Origin: Bin80 sp964291275
GTDB lineage: Bacteria > Bacteroidota > Rhodothermia > Rhodothermales > Bin80
Length of the DNA: 64,000 nucleotides
Reading direction: 5' to 3'
NCBI GenBank assembly: GCA_964291275.2
Contig: OZ219799.1
Location: 1,798,001-1,862,000, forward strand
The notes beneath the pieces were generated by a model. The model was not told where the DNA came from. It did not search any database and saw only the letters and a program-made list of their open reading frames with translations. The translations under genes were made by a program, and so were the position numbers. Below are positions 1-9,230 of this stretch, piece by piece; position 1 is the first letter of the stretch, and the number at the start of each line of letters is the position of its first letter.

Positions 1-497
1 AACCCTCGCATCAGCAAAAAAGCCAGAATCCGCTGTTTCGTCCGGGTGATGGTTTCGGTCAAATCTCCCCGACAACGCAGCAAAGATCGAATGGCTTCCT
101 GTTCCTCGTCTGGAATACTGATCGTCGTCAGTAAGCCGGCAGCATACAACGTCGCTAACTTTCGCGCATCTCGCCGATCTGTTTTGACTCGCTCGCCTGG
201 ACGGCGGGGAATCGATGAGGGCGCAACCACTTCGCACGAAATCCCTTGGGCTTCCAAGGCGCGTTGTAAACCAAATCCACACGAAGACGCTTCATAGCAA
301 GCGTCTACCCGGCCATGGCGGTCCTGAACCTTCCGGAAATACCTGAGCACCTTTGGCAGATCATGCAGCAATTCCCGCTCGTCCAGTACCTCACCTCTAA
401 ACGCATTGTAGACGCACAACGCGATCGTCTTTTTGTGCACATCCATGCCGACGGCGATGGGAGACCCAGATGTGGAAGAATGTGTGTAGTTTTGCAT
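1..497 (-). CDS. IS110-family transposase, N-terminal part (runs off the window)
   Basis: The minus strand is open from an ATG at 495-497 to the window edge. The translation begins MQNYTHSS and carries the IS110 RuvC-like N-terminal pattern: GMDVHKKTI (first catalytic Asp), CYEASSCGFGLQRAL and KTDRRDARKLA. IS110 enzymes are DEDD recombinases that move circular intermediates and lack conventional terminal inverted repeats. About 165 residues are visible; the C-terminal transposase_20 domain would lie outside the window. No frameshift is seen in the visible part, so the element could be intact. The upstream end of the element must lie between 498 and about 587, where ISL3-derived sequence begins. 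Confidence 0.85.
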   Translation of the reverse strand, partial: MQNYTHSSTSGSPIAVGMDVHKKTIALCVYNAFRGEVLDERELLHDLPKVLRYFRKVQDRHGRVDACYEASSCGFGLQRALEAQGISCEVVAPSSIPRRPGERVKTDRRDARKLATLYAAGLLTTISIPDEEQEAIRSLLRCRGDLTETITRTKQRILAFLLMRG

Positions 498-587
498 AGG
501 GCTATTCTCGGTTGGTTGATTAGTAGCTCATGTGAAGGTAGCTCAACCAGCCGGGATAGTCCTACTATAAGATCTAATATTGGAGCA

Positions 588-1327
588 TCCCCGACGGGGA
601 AGGTACTAAATGTGAGTGAAGGTCAGACAAAATCGAGTTTACGGGTTTGGTATGCGGGACTTAACCCCCGCGCAGTTGGATCAAATTGAGAGCGTGAGCA
701 TGGATATGTGGCCTGCGTACATTCAGTCCACGATGGTGTGCGTACCGGGGGCCAAGGAGAAGATCGCGTTTGACCGTTTTCATGTGGCCAAATATCTGGG
801 AGCGGCCGTGGACAAGGTTCGGTGCCAGGAGAACCGGGAGTTGATGAAACAAGGAATAGAAGATCTCAAAGGGACCAAATATGACTGGCTAACCAATCTA
901 GTCAATATGTCGGAGCGGCAAAAGGAACGATTCCGAACTTTGCGGAAGAGTACGTTGAGAACCGCCAGAGCTTGGGCGATCATGGAAACCGCCCAGAAGT
1001 TGTGGCACTATATCAGTCGTACCTGGGCCTACAAGTGCTGGAAGCGCTGGCTATTCTGGGCCATGCGCTGTCGGCTTGAACTCGTCAAAAAAAGCTGCAA
1101 AAACCATCAAGAATCACTTGTGGGGCATTATCAATGCCATCATTCTAAAGGTCAGCAATGGTCCTGCCGAAAGCTTGAACAGCCGAATCAAAACCATTAA
1201 AGTCCGGTGTCACGGATTCCGCAACAAACAGCGGTTTGCCAATGCAATTTATTTCTATCTCGGAGGACTGGATATGTACCCCGAAGGCCTTCAAAAACAG
1301 GCTCCCCACTCATAAAAGTGAAGAGCC
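588..1327 (+). pseudogene. ISL3-family transposase remnant, 5'-truncated with two frameshifts
   Basis: This stretch encodes the C-terminal two thirds of an ISL3 transposase very similar to the two copies near 48-50 kb (shared VSMDMWPAYIQST, FDRFHVAKYLGAAVDKVR and PAESLNSRIKTIKVRC). The reading frame changes near 662 (after WYAGL) and near 1090, where a seven-A run breaks VKKAAKTIKNH. The N-terminal zinc-finger and HTH region is missing. The coding sequence ends QKQAPHS at 1315, followed by the ISL3 end CTCATAAAAGTGAAGAGCC at 1309-1327, the inverted form of the GGCTCTTC terminus of the intact copy at 49402. The 5' end was probably lost when the IS110 element arrived. It cannot encode an active transposase. 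Confidence 0.88.
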
Positions 1328-1515
1328 CATAATATTGGAATCGGTATCTGCATAGGTGGGATCGTCGCGCAGTGCGATCCGTTCTGTATCAACAATGAAC
1401 CTTGTCCACGCGGCATCTCGGTCAGACATACTTTCGAACCCCAGCATATAGGTCAAATTTGTCATTAAAGGTCCATAGAGTGTTTCGCCGAAGAATACTG
1501 GATTAAGTCCAGTCT
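1328..1515 (-). pseudogene. NIPSNAP-family protein fragment (C-terminal part)
   Basis: Read on the minus strand from about 1515, one frame gives PVFFGETLYGPLMTNLTYML followed by GFESMSDRDAAWTRF. This is the typical pattern of the NIPSNAP domain (ferredoxin-like alpha/beta barrel proteins), with the conserved YML-F-DM-RDAAW stretch. The frame runs into the ISL3 right end at 1327, so the C-terminus is lost. On the other side it meets an unrelated glycerate kinase reading the opposite way. Both ends are therefore broken. The assignment is by motif recognition only. Confidence 0.6.
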
Positions 1516-1516
1516 T

Positions 1517-2260
1517 GTGGAAAATGGCAATCTCCCCTCATTGGCCGTCTCGGATGTTATTGGTGATATTAGGTCAGTAATTGGGAGCGGGCCTACAGTG
1601 GGTGATCTAACCACCTGGCAGGATGCGACAGACATTATCCAGGCCTTGGATTTACGGTTACCAACGGCGGTGCACCAGCACCTTCAACTTGGAGTTGAAG
1701 GTGGTTTACCAGATACGCCGAAGCCAAACTCGAAGTTTGTGCAACAGTCTATTTTTCGACTTTTGGCCTCAAATGCTGACGCGTTGAAAGCGGCCGAGGC
1801 TACCGCTCAGAATATGGGATATGAGGTTGTATCGGTGGATCATGATGTATGTGGTGAAGCACGGGAAGTGGGAGCAGCCATGGCGCGGTGTGTTTTGCGC
1901 CTAAAACCAGGTCAGTGTTTTATTTGGGGTGGTGAAACTACGGTTACTGTACGCGGTAATGGGAAGGGTGGACGTAACCAAGAGTTAGCATTGGCTGCAG
2001 CATGTGAGCTTGAGGGCACATCTTTGGATGCCGTACTGCTTTCTGGCGGTACGGATGGAATTGATGGGCCCACAGATGCTGCGGGGGGGTGGGTTAATCC
2101 AGACACAGTTCCGATGGCGCTGGCTCACGGAGTGGATCCTCAAGCTGCCCTCGAAGCAAATGACGCATATAACTGTCTCCGTGCTACGAAACAACTTTTA
2201 ATCACTGGCCCGACCCATACAAATGTGATGGATGTAGGCATAGGTCTTGTAGCATCATGA
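1517..2260 (+). pseudogene. Glycerate 2-kinase (GckA/TtuD, MOFRL type), N-terminally truncated
   Basis: Residues match the C-terminal half of the glycerate 2-kinase family, which phosphorylates D-glycerate with ATP in serine-cycle and tartrate/glyoxylate metabolism. Signatures are SDVIGDIRSVIGSGPTVGD, GGETTVTVRGNGKGGRNQEL, SGGTDGIDGPTDAAGG and GPTHTNVMDVGIGL. Family members are usually about 420-450 residues, whereas only about 247 are present. No plausible start with a ribosome-binding site exists; the GTG at 1517 is simply the first start-like codon after the junction with the NIPSNAP fragment. The MOFRL half alone should be inactive. The stop codon overlaps the next gene by ATGA, suggesting they once formed an operon. 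Confidence 0.85.
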
Positions 2261-4263
2261 GCAACCGTTTGGCTTCCGAAAAGAGCCCATATCTTCTTCA
2301 GCACAAGGATAATCCAGTTAACTGGTGGCCTTGGGGAGATGCAGCATTTGCAGCTGCCCGTGCAACTGATCGACCAATATTTCTCTCAATTGGGTATGCG
2401 ACCTGTCACTGGTGCCATGTGATGGAGCGGGAGTCGTTTGAGGACGCAGAAGTGGCCCAGTTGCTGAACGACACATTCATTAACATTAAGGTTGACCGTG
2501 AGGAGCGCCCGGATGTGGATACCATCTATATGAATGCCTGCCAAGTTGCCACCGGGCGCGGTGGATGGCCACTCTCCATAATGATAACGCCGGACATGCG
2601 CCCATTTTTTGCGGCCACGTATGTCCCCAAGACAGGACGCTATGGGCGCGATGGTATGCTGCAGATCATCCCACGTGTAGCAGAAATATGGGAGAAGGAT
2701 CGGTCTGCATTGGAGAATGTCGCAGAAGATTTTCTGAATGCGTTGAAGAACGCTTCTATGCTTAATCTTGCGGGAGAGGAGCTATCTGCACAGGTCCTTG
2801 ATGCAGCATTCAGACACCACGAGCAACAATATGACTCGGTCAACGGTGGATTTGGTAATGCCCCCAAGTTTCCATCCCCGGAACGCCTGAGATTCTTGTT
2901 GCGCTATTGGAATCGCACAGGGAATACTCGAGCACTGCAGATGGTTGAGCATACGCTTCAGCATATGCGCAGAGGGGGATTGTTTGATCAATTGGGTGGG
3001 GGCTTCCATCGTTACAGCACGGATCCAACGTGGCTTTTGCCTCATTTCGAGAAGATGCTGTATGATCAGGCGCTCCTGGTATTAGTCTATCTCGAGGCAT
3101 TTCAGGCTACCGGACGTCTGGAGTATGAGCAGACAGTTCGGAGCGTATTGGAGTACGTTTGCCGCGAATTACAAAATGCTGAGGGCGCCTATTCTACCGG
3201 AGAGGATGCAGATTCTGAAGGAATCGAAGGGAAATATTATGTCTGGAGCATGGATGAAGTGCGTAGAGTGCTGGATCCAGCTGCCGCAAGACTTGTGACA
3301 GCCGCCTTCAACCTTACCGAAACAGGTAATTATGTCGATGAAGCTACTCGAGATCGGACAGGTGACAACATCTTTCATCGTTCTCCTGGGGCTGATCTCT
3401 CGGATACTGCGAGTCTATGCGCGGCATCCAGGCGGCTATTCGAGCTTCGTGCTCAGCGTGTACGTCCACTCCTTGACGATAAGGTATTAACGGACTGGAA
3501 TGGACTCATGATCGCCGCTCTTGCGCGGTGTGGTGCGGTATTGAACGATGCTGATTTAATTCGTCGTGCCGTAAAATGCGCACAATTCATTGAAGCACAC
3601 ATGGTACCGGAGTCTGGCAGATTGCTGCACCGATGGCGTGAAGGAGAAGCTGCAATAGCCGGTATGCTGGATGATTATGCTTATATGATCATGGGACTCC
3701 TAGCACTTTATGAAGCCACCGGCGAAGAGGGCTACTGTTCATGGGCTCTGATGCTCACACAAACAGTACTTGACGAATTCGGAGATGAAGATGGGGGCTT
3801 TTATCTGACTGCACAGGACAGCGAGGCGCTCCTGATACGCCCTAGGCAATCATTTGACAGCGCACTCCCGGCAGGCGGTGCTGTAATGATGACGAACTTG
3901 CTACGTTTGGGACGCATAACCGGTGAGGCCGACCTGGAAGCCGCTGGGCATGACGCGATTGCCGCGCATTCGGCAGGACTGCGGCAGTATCCTGATGGCT
4001 TTAATGCAGCGTTGTCTGCCTTGGACTATGCATTGGGGCCCAGCACCGAGGTGATGGTTTCGGGAGTCCGCAGTCTTGCTGGAACACAGGCGATGTTGTC
4101 GGCACTTAGAGGAATTTATGCTCCCAATGCCGTGATTCTTTCACGTCCGGTCTTCGGGGGCAGTAACGAGCCGGCGATACATGTATGTCACGGAAGCACA
4201 TGTGATCTGCCGACCCAGGATACTGGAGCGGTTATTGCCCGATTACAAAACGCCACGGATTAA
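2257..4263 (+). CDS. YyaL/SPATA20-like DUF255 thioredoxin-domain protein
   Basis: A 668-residue protein of the bacterial YyaL / human SPATA20 family. The N-terminal DUF255 thioredoxin-like domain (about residues 1-165) has the family's hallmark SPYLLQHKDNPVNWWPWG and the redox motif CHWCHVMERESF. The rest resembles a six-hairpin (alpha/alpha-barrel) glycosidase fold with motifs such as FHRYSTDPTWLLPHFEKMLY, TGEDADSEGIEGKYY and LTDWNGLMIAALA. Length is normal for the family. Biochemical function is not established for this family. It overlaps the truncated glycerate kinase by four bases (ATGA) and is followed 12 bases later by the thiolase, so the three were probably co-transcribed. Confidence 0.93.
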   Translation: MSNRLASEKSPYLLQHKDNPVNWWPWGDAAFAAARATDRPIFLSIGYATCHWCHVMERESFEDAEVAQLLNDTFINIKVDREERPDVDTIYMNACQVATGRGGWPLSIMITPDMRPFFAATYVPKTGRYGRDGMLQIIPRVAEIWEKDRSALENVAEDFLNALKNASMLNLAGEELSAQVLDAAFRHHEQQYDSVNGGFGNAPKFPSPERLRFLLRYWNRTGNTRALQMVEHTLQHMRRGGLFDQLGGGFHRYSTDPTWLLPHFEKMLYDQALLVLVYLEAFQATGRLEYEQTVRSVLEYVCRELQNAEGAYSTGEDADSEGIEGKYYVWSMDEVRRVLDPAAARLVTAAFNLTETGNYVDEATRDRTGDNIFHRSPGADLSDTASLCAASRRLFELRAQRVRPLLDDKVLTDWNGLMIAALARCGAVLNDADLIRRAVKCAQFIEAHMVPESGRLLHRWREGEAAIAGMLDDYAYMIMGLLALYEATGEEGYCSWALMLTQTVLDEFGDEDGGFYLTAQDSEALLIRPRQSFDSALPAGGAVMMTNLLRLGRITGEADLEAAGHDAIAAHSAGLRQYPDGFNAALSALDYALGPSTEVMVSGVRSLAGTQAMLSALRGIYAPNAVILSRPVFGGSNEPAIHVCHGSTCDLPTQDTGAVIARLQNATD

Positions 4264-4275
4264 ACGCCGACCAAG

Positions 4276-5454
4276 ATGAATGATGTCTTTATTTTGAGTG
4301 CCACTCGTTCCCCAATTGGTCGTTTTGGAGGGGCATTCCGCTCGTTGAGTCCAGCGGAAATTGCGGCACCGGTTCTTCGGTCAGCACTGCAGCAGTCCGT
4401 AGTGCCGGACTTGTTACCTGATTTGATTTTGATGGGTCATGTTCTGAGAGGTGGTCATGGACAGCTTGTTCCCCGACAGGCCGCAAAACTTGCAGGCATC
4501 CCTCACTCCGTTGATGCAGTTGGCATTGATATGGTATGTTCTTCTGGCATGATGAGCCTGATTACAGGAGCGGCATTTATCCAGTCGGGTGCCTCGAATT
4601 TGATCCTGGCGGGAGGTGTGGAATCTATGTCGGATACAAGGTTTGCGCTCTCTAGCAAGGCCAGATGGGGATACAAGTATCTACCTGGACAGGGGGAAGC
4701 GGTGGTAGACCTTATGTACAGGGATGGGTTATCAGATCCCACAAACGGTGAAGCTATGGGAGTACAGGCGGAGCGTTTGGCACAGACGCTCCGCATTAGC
4801 CGCCGAGAGCTGGATGCAGTAGCTGTGGAGTCTCATTCCCGTGCACACAGGGCGACATTAAATGGCGGGTTCAACGCAGAAATTACCCCGATCCCTACTA
4901 GGAAGGGCAGTCTGGAGCGGGACGAAGGAATTCGCTCGGGCACAACTGTACAAACACTTGCTGATCTGCGTTCCGTTTTTGTAGAGGATGGATTACTGAC
5001 TGCAGGCAATAGCAGTCAAATAAGCGATGGAGCTGCAGCACTTCTGCTTGCCAGTGAAAAGTTCGTGAGAGATTACAGTCTGCGGCCGATAGCCCGTATA
5101 CATGGTAGTGCATGGGCTGCCGGAACATGGGATCGGTTCATAGAGGTTCCTGCCGAGGCAGCCCGTCGCGCATTAGCGGTGACTGGCATGCGCGTGGAGG
5201 ACATAGATCTATATGAAAACAACGAGGCGTTCGCCTTGAGTACGCTTCTTTTCGTTCGTGATTTTGGAATTGCCCCAGAGGTACTAAACGTGAATGGTGG
5301 TGCCATTGCCTTGGGACATCCAATCGGATGTTCAGGAGCCAGGATTGTAGTGACGCTCCTGCACGCACTCAGGACCCATGGAAAATCACTTGGTCTTGCT
5401 GCTCTCTGCCACGGCACAGGTGGGGGTACAGCATTAGTGGTAGAGTACTTATAG
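4276..5454 (+). CDS. Acetyl-CoA acetyltransferase (thiolase)
   Basis: A 392-residue thiolase with all family landmarks. The nucleophilic cysteine lies in DMVCSSGMMSL (about residue 89), the NEAFA motif is near residue 317, and GGAIALGHPIGCSGAR contains the second catalytic His and Cys region. The terminal glycine-rich segment reads CHGTGGGTALV instead of the usual C-GGGQG form. Thiolases either condense two acetyl-CoA to acetoacetyl-CoA or cleave 3-ketoacyl-CoA; sequence alone does not fix the direction or chain length. It starts 12 bases after the YyaL-like gene and faces the P450 fusion tail to tail. Confidence 0.93.
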   Translation: MNDVFILSATRSPIGRFGGAFRSLSPAEIAAPVLRSALQQSVVPDLLPDLILMGHVLRGGHGQLVPRQAAKLAGIPHSVDAVGIDMVCSSGMMSLITGAAFIQSGASNLILAGGVESMSDTRFALSSKARWGYKYLPGQGEAVVDLMYRDGLSDPTNGEAMGVQAERLAQTLRISRRELDAVAVESHSRAHRATLNGGFNAEITPIPTRKGSLERDEGIRSGTTVQTLADLRSVFVEDGLLTAGNSSQISDGAAALLLASEKFVRDYSLRPIARIHGSAWAAGTWDRFIEVPAEAARRALAVTGMRVEDIDLYENNEAFALSTLLFVRDFGIAPEVLNVNGGAIALGHPIGCSGARIVVTLLHALRTHGKSLGLAALCHGTGGGTALVVEYL

Positions 5455-5801
5455 CGTGCAATACTTCGTACGCTCACGTATATGTTTATCGGAGTAACTG
5501 GTATGGCGTGATATTCGAGGAGTGTTCGAAAATAGTTGATGGTGGGGTATGCAGGCATTTGGGTGTTCCTAGGGCCATCTATTCCGCATCTTCCTGGATG
5601 AATCAGTTCAGTCAGGGCGCATTTGAGATTACCATGTCTCTCCTTATCCGTCTGGATTAATCGTTTCCCTGATGGTGCTTCCCTCGATATTATTTGGCGT
5701 GTAGCCCAGAAAGGATATTTGTGAGATCCCCGTTCCAATTCAGCTTTAATCCAAATAGCGCATTTCAAGCGAACTGAAGGTAAATAGGGTTGCCAAGGAT
5801 T
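5455..5801. other. Intergenic region between converging genes; no gene seen
   Basis: About 350 bases between the thiolase and the oppositely oriented GPP34-P450 gene. Open frames crossing it extend from shadows of the thiolase or have no recognisable features. No tRNA, convincing hairpin terminator or repeat was found. Confidence 0.5.
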
Positions 5802-7832
5802 TTATGCGCTGGGTATCGGGTTCCTGATCCTACGGATACGGAGTTTAACATTTTTTCTGGGAGCGCAGGACGGAAATGGATTGATCTTGAGTTCGCGGTC
5901 TTCGGGTAGCAGATCCAACTCAAAGTGATATGCAAGAAGCAGAATGTTTGCAACCATCAGAAGCTCCGTGTAACGACGTCCCAAGCAGGTGTGTGTACCT
6001 ATACCATATGGCATATAGGCCCCGGGCTGTTTATGTTCGGCTCGCTCTGGTAGGTAGCGGTCTATATCAAATTGGTATGGGTTATTGAAAAGAGTGTCAT
6101 CATAATGGGTTGCAGTATGACCGATAAGCAGTCGTGTTCCGGGGGGGATTTCATAACCCTCAACCACAAACCGATTCACGACTGCTCTTATTTGCCAGGG
6201 AATCACGGGATACATGCGGATCGACTCCAAAATGAGACGATGGGTAATATCTATGTTGCTGAGATTGAAATCATCTCCATTGGGCATGTGTCCGTTCCCG
6301 AAAAGCTTCTCAGCTTCTTTGTAGACTCCCTCGTGTACCTCAGGGTTTCGAATCATACAGTAGAGTGCAAAAGAAATTCCGGCGCCTACATAAATAGCTG
6401 CGACCATACCCGCAGCAAGTGAGAAAGTCAAATCTGTCTCTGATATAAGTTGAGGATCGTTCCTGTGGAGTTCCAGATATGCATCAGCAATATCAATAGG
6501 TTGTCCTTTACGCTGTCCTGGTGTATGCGATAGGAGGATATTCTCAGTTAATTCATGCACCAGTTTCTCATAACGCTTCATCTTAGGCGTTTTCATCATG
6601 AATTTGGGTAACGCCTTAGTTACGTGCACGATAAGCGCACGATGTTCATAGTCCAGTAGTTCATTGGAGAACTGGGTGCAGTCAGTGCTGTAGACTAGAG
6701 GGCCGACCTGATCAGCCATGTACGCTCTAATTACATCAATCATCGGAAAGACATCGCCCTCTTTCCATTTGCTCATTGATAACCTGCTGTGATGGTACAA
6801 ATCCGGCAATTTGTTTGTCAGTGCAGAACGAGAATAGCTTCCCTTCAACGCCTTGCGCATTCTGTAATGATTGGCACCATCCGCGCCCGGCAGTGTTCTG
6901 GTAGAACCGAATGCGTTTTCGAAGTCTCCGAGGTATTCTTTGGAGCGTAAATAAAATCGGGCATTCCTGTTGATCCACTGAATTGCTTCCGCCCCCATCA
7001 CCGCGTGTAGGGGAAGGCCCTGCATTTTGGCTGGTATTTTCACAACTGGTCCATACCGGTTGTAGATCCTATGGAGTCCTCTCGGGATATACCCGTCAAG
7101 AAAATCTCGCGGCCGTAAAATATCACTGATTCGAACCTTCGGAATGGGTTTGGTTCTAATGGCTGCCCGCCTGGGTTGGAATGCACCGCTCTCAACTGCC
7201 GCGGCAACCTTTCGTCCCACAACATCCAGTTTGGAAACCAATTCGATCCTGTCCAATACCTCTTCGTAGTCCTCTTCTTCAAGCAGGAGTTTGAATCCCC
7301 CGAGTGTATGCATTAAAGCAATGAGAATCGCATCTCTCGGATCTGGAATATCGTCGTGCAATATGATGTCTAGGATTCGTGCTTTTGCTTCTCGACGAAC
7401 GGTCGAATCACTGGATGGATATGCACCCGATCGGGAAATTGAGCGCGTAAGACCGAAAAATCCTCCAAGTTCATGAACGAGAATGTTCCTCTTCACCAAG
7501 CGATCAAATGAAGTCGTAATGATGTCATCAACCCGCTGCGCATTTCGCTCAATCCAGTACTGGGTATCCCGTATCTTTTCAGACTTTTCAATATCCCGGA
7601 GCACAACATCAAGCAGTTCATCTCCTGTTGGAGTGGAATCAACCAAATAAAGTGACTCCAGATCAGTATCAATTCGCCCTTTGAGTGCGAGATCAGCTAG
7701 TATGGCTCCCGCCATAACACAAGAAAACTGCCAACCCGGTACCACTTCCAGGTAACCAGTTTTCTCGTCCAACATGAGAAGAATTAGTTCTTCGGCAAAA
7801 CTGATCTCAGATGAAGTAACGTTTTCGCTCAT
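5802..7832 (-). CDS. GPP34 (GOLPH3-like) domain - cytochrome P450 fusion
   Basis: One uninterrupted 676-residue frame joins two domains. Residues about 5-215 match GPP34/GOLPH3: FAEELILLMLDEKTGYL, then AGAILADLALKGRID, then a helical region including HTLGGFKLLLEEEDYEEVLD. Eukaryotic members of this domain bind PI4P at the Golgi. Residues about 240-670 form a cytochrome P450, with an I-helix near LAAGMVAAIYVGAG, the K-helix E-x-x-R in ESIRMYPVIPW, and the haem-thiolate motif YGIGTHTCLGRR with Cys near residue 616. No signal peptide or transmembrane helix is evident, so a cytoplasmic, possibly membrane-docking, monooxygenase is inferred. The gene stands alone, with no ferredoxin or reductase beside it. 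Substrate is unknown. Confidence 0.88.
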   Translation of the reverse strand: MSENVTSSEISFAEELILLMLDEKTGYLEVVPGWQFSCVMAGAILADLALKGRIDTDLESLYLVDSTPTGDELLDVVLRDIEKSEKIRDTQYWIERNAQRVDDIITTSFDRLVKRNILVHELGGFFGLTRSISRSGAYPSSDSTVRREAKARILDIILHDDIPDPRDAILIALMHTLGGFKLLLEEEDYEEVLDRIELVSKLDVVGRKVAAAVESGAFQPRRAAIRTKPIPKVRISDILRPRDFLDGYIPRGLHRIYNRYGPVVKIPAKMQGLPLHAVMGAEAIQWINRNARFYLRSKEYLGDFENAFGSTRTLPGADGANHYRMRKALKGSYSRSALTNKLPDLYHHSRLSMSKWKEGDVFPMIDVIRAYMADQVGPLVYSTDCTQFSNELLDYEHRALIVHVTKALPKFMMKTPKMKRYEKLVHELTENILLSHTPGQRKGQPIDIADAYLELHRNDPQLISETDLTFSLAAGMVAAIYVGAGISFALYCMIRNPEVHEGVYKEAEKLFGNGHMPNGDDFNLSNIDITHRLILESIRMYPVIPWQIRAVVNRFVVEGYEIPPGTRLLIGHTATHYDDTLFNNPYQFDIDRYLPERAEHKQPGAYMPYGIGTHTCLGRRYTELLMVANILLLAYHFELDLLPEDRELKINPFPSCAPRKNVKLRIRRIRNPIPSA

Positions 7833-8074
7833 TGTGATCCTTTGTAAAGATTGCAGACAAGTGTTTCTCGTATGCTAGACTACGATTTCTAGTTGAGTGT
7901 TTCCGGGGTTCGCTCAATACAATTAAATGACTGGGCCGTGGGCATACTCCCTACATGTTCTTGTGCTACGAAGATACACACACTAGAATGGTAATCATGA
8001 TCAGAGAAAACCACGAGGACATCTAAAACTCTCCAATCCAGATAGCTGCTGAATGTAGTCTTTAATGACAGGGT

Positions 8075-8082
8075 CAAACAGC
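8075..8082. repeat. 8-bp target-site duplication, left copy
   Basis: CAAACAGC lies directly outside the left terminal repeat and is repeated exactly at 14428-14435 outside the right terminal repeat. Confidence 0.9.
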
Positions 8083-8116
8083 GGGGATGCCCCAAATTTA
8101 GTGGGGGTTTAGGGGA
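8083..8116 (+). repeat. Left terminal inverted repeat of the cargo transposon
   Basis: Begins GGGGATGCCCCAAATTTAGT and continues with a G-rich stretch. It pairs with the reverse complement of 14394-14427, with mismatches only at positions 9, 10, 28 and 29. Confidence 0.9.
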
Positions 8117-8177
8117 AGTTGTGAGAGTCTACCGGTGTACTGATGTTTGGTTCGGTCGTGTCGTTCCAGTCCCCGTA

Positions 8178-8215
8178 GCAAAGTTTGGGAATTATATACC
8201 TGATTAAGCAAGTTA
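8178..8215 (+). repeat. Inner inverted repeat, left copy
   Basis: This segment contains AATTATATACCTGATTAAGC preceded by AAGTTTGGG. It recurs in inverted orientation at 12186-12222, where it encodes the last residues (GNYIPD, stop) of the IS256-type transposase. Here the same frame also reads GNYIPD and stop, preceded by VVPVPVAKF, so this may be the tail of a second, deleted IS256-like transposase. Alternatively it is a terminal repeat of an inner element; no target duplication was found around the inner pair. Confidence 0.7.
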
Positions 8216-8260
8216 AGCGATTAATGTGTATATTATACAGACACGCTTAATGAAAATCCA

Positions 8261-9208
8261 ATGAGTACTCATACATATAGTGGCCCTGGGAAAAGCTATC
8301 GAACAGGCATTACGCTTATCGAACTTTTTCAGATGTTTCCCAATAACTCCACGGCAGAACAGTGGTTGGAAAATTCGCGTTGGGGAAAAGATGGAGTTGA
8401 GTGTCCACGCTGCGAAAGCCGTGACCGAGTGAAAGAAACCCCGAATCGTAAGCCTGCTGCATATTGGTGTGGGAAATGTCGCAGACATTTCAACGTACGC
8501 ACAAAAACGATCTTGGCTGATACGAAAATCTCTTATCAGAAGTGGGTTATTGCTATGTACCTTCACGCATCCAGTCTCAAAGGGGTATCGAGCATGAAGC
8601 TGCACCGTGATCTTGGCATCACACAGACATCGGCTTGGCATCTTTCCCACAGACTAAGAGAGGCAATGATGTCAATGCAGGTTATGTTTGAGGGGCCGGT
8701 GGAGGTGGATGAAACGTACGTGGGAGGACTCGAAAAGAATAAACATGCTGATAAGAAGCTGAATGCTGGACGTGGCACCGTAGGCAAAACAGCCGTAGCG
8801 GGGATCAAAGATCGTCCCACTGGGCAAGTTCAAACTCGCGTAGTGGTGGATACTACGGCCCCAACACTGCAAGGCTTCGTAAAGGAATATGTAAAGGACG
8901 GCGCAAAGATCTATACAGACGAATCTACGTCCTACAAAGGGCTTCCTAACCACGAAAGCGTCAAGCACAGTGTAAGTGAGTGGGTGAGGGATCAAGCCCA
9001 CACAAACGGTATGGAGAGCTTTTGGGCAGCGTTAAAGCGTGGATACCATGGCGTATATCATCATATGTCGCCTAAGCATCTGCACCGCTACGCGAACGAA
9101 TTTGCAGGTCGACATAACTTCCGGAAGTTGGACACTATCGACCAGATGGCGTATATTGTGAGGCAAATGGTTGGAAAGCAACTGCTGTACAAAGACCTGA
9201 TCGCCTAA
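8261..9208 (+). CDS. IS1595-family transposase
   Basis: A 315-residue, apparently intact DDE-type transposase. The N-terminal zinc ribbon has CPRC and CGKC pairs (residues about 47-76), followed by an HTH-like region (ITQTSAWHLSHRLREAM). The DDE catalytic domain (ISXO2/DDE_Tnp_IS1595) shows VEVDETYVGGLEKN (first Asp), IYTDESTSYKGL (second Asp) and HTNGMESFWAALKRGYHG (terminal Asn/Glu). It starts 178 bases inside the left end of the transposon. Its stop codon is followed after 22 bases by the start of the methyltransferase and they are probably co-transcribed. It is the best candidate for the enzyme that mobilises the unit. Confidence 0.95.
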   Translation: MSTHTYSGPGKSYRTGITLIELFQMFPNNSTAEQWLENSRWGKDGVECPRCESRDRVKETPNRKPAAYWCGKCRRHFNVRTKTILADTKISYQKWVIAMYLHASSLKGVSSMKLHRDLGITQTSAWHLSHRLREAMMSMQVMFEGPVEVDETYVGGLEKNKHADKKLNAGRGTVGKTAVAGIKDRPTGQVQTRVVVDTTAPTLQGFVKEYVKDGAKIYTDESTSYKGLPNHESVKHSVSEWVRDQAHTNGMESFWAALKRGYHGVYHHMSPKHLHRYANEFAGRHNFRKLDTIDQMAYIVRQMVGKQLLYKDLIA

Positions 9209-9214
9209 TCGCCC

Positions 9215-9220
9215 GGAGGG
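9215..9220 (+). promoter_or_regulatory. Shine-Dalgarno site pointing to the methyltransferase start at 9231
   Basis: GGAGGG lies 10 bases before ATG 9231. No comparable site precedes the ATG at 9302. This decides in favour of 9231 as the true translation start, although 9231 is out of frame with the catalytic domain because of the C tract. Confidence 0.7.
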
Positions 9221-9230
9221 GCAAACGGAA

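Noticed and set aside
5073..5768. 231-codon minus-strand open frame over the thiolase end and intergenic region
   Set aside because: Its first part is the antisense of conserved thiolase coding sequence and no domain or ribosome-binding site is present.
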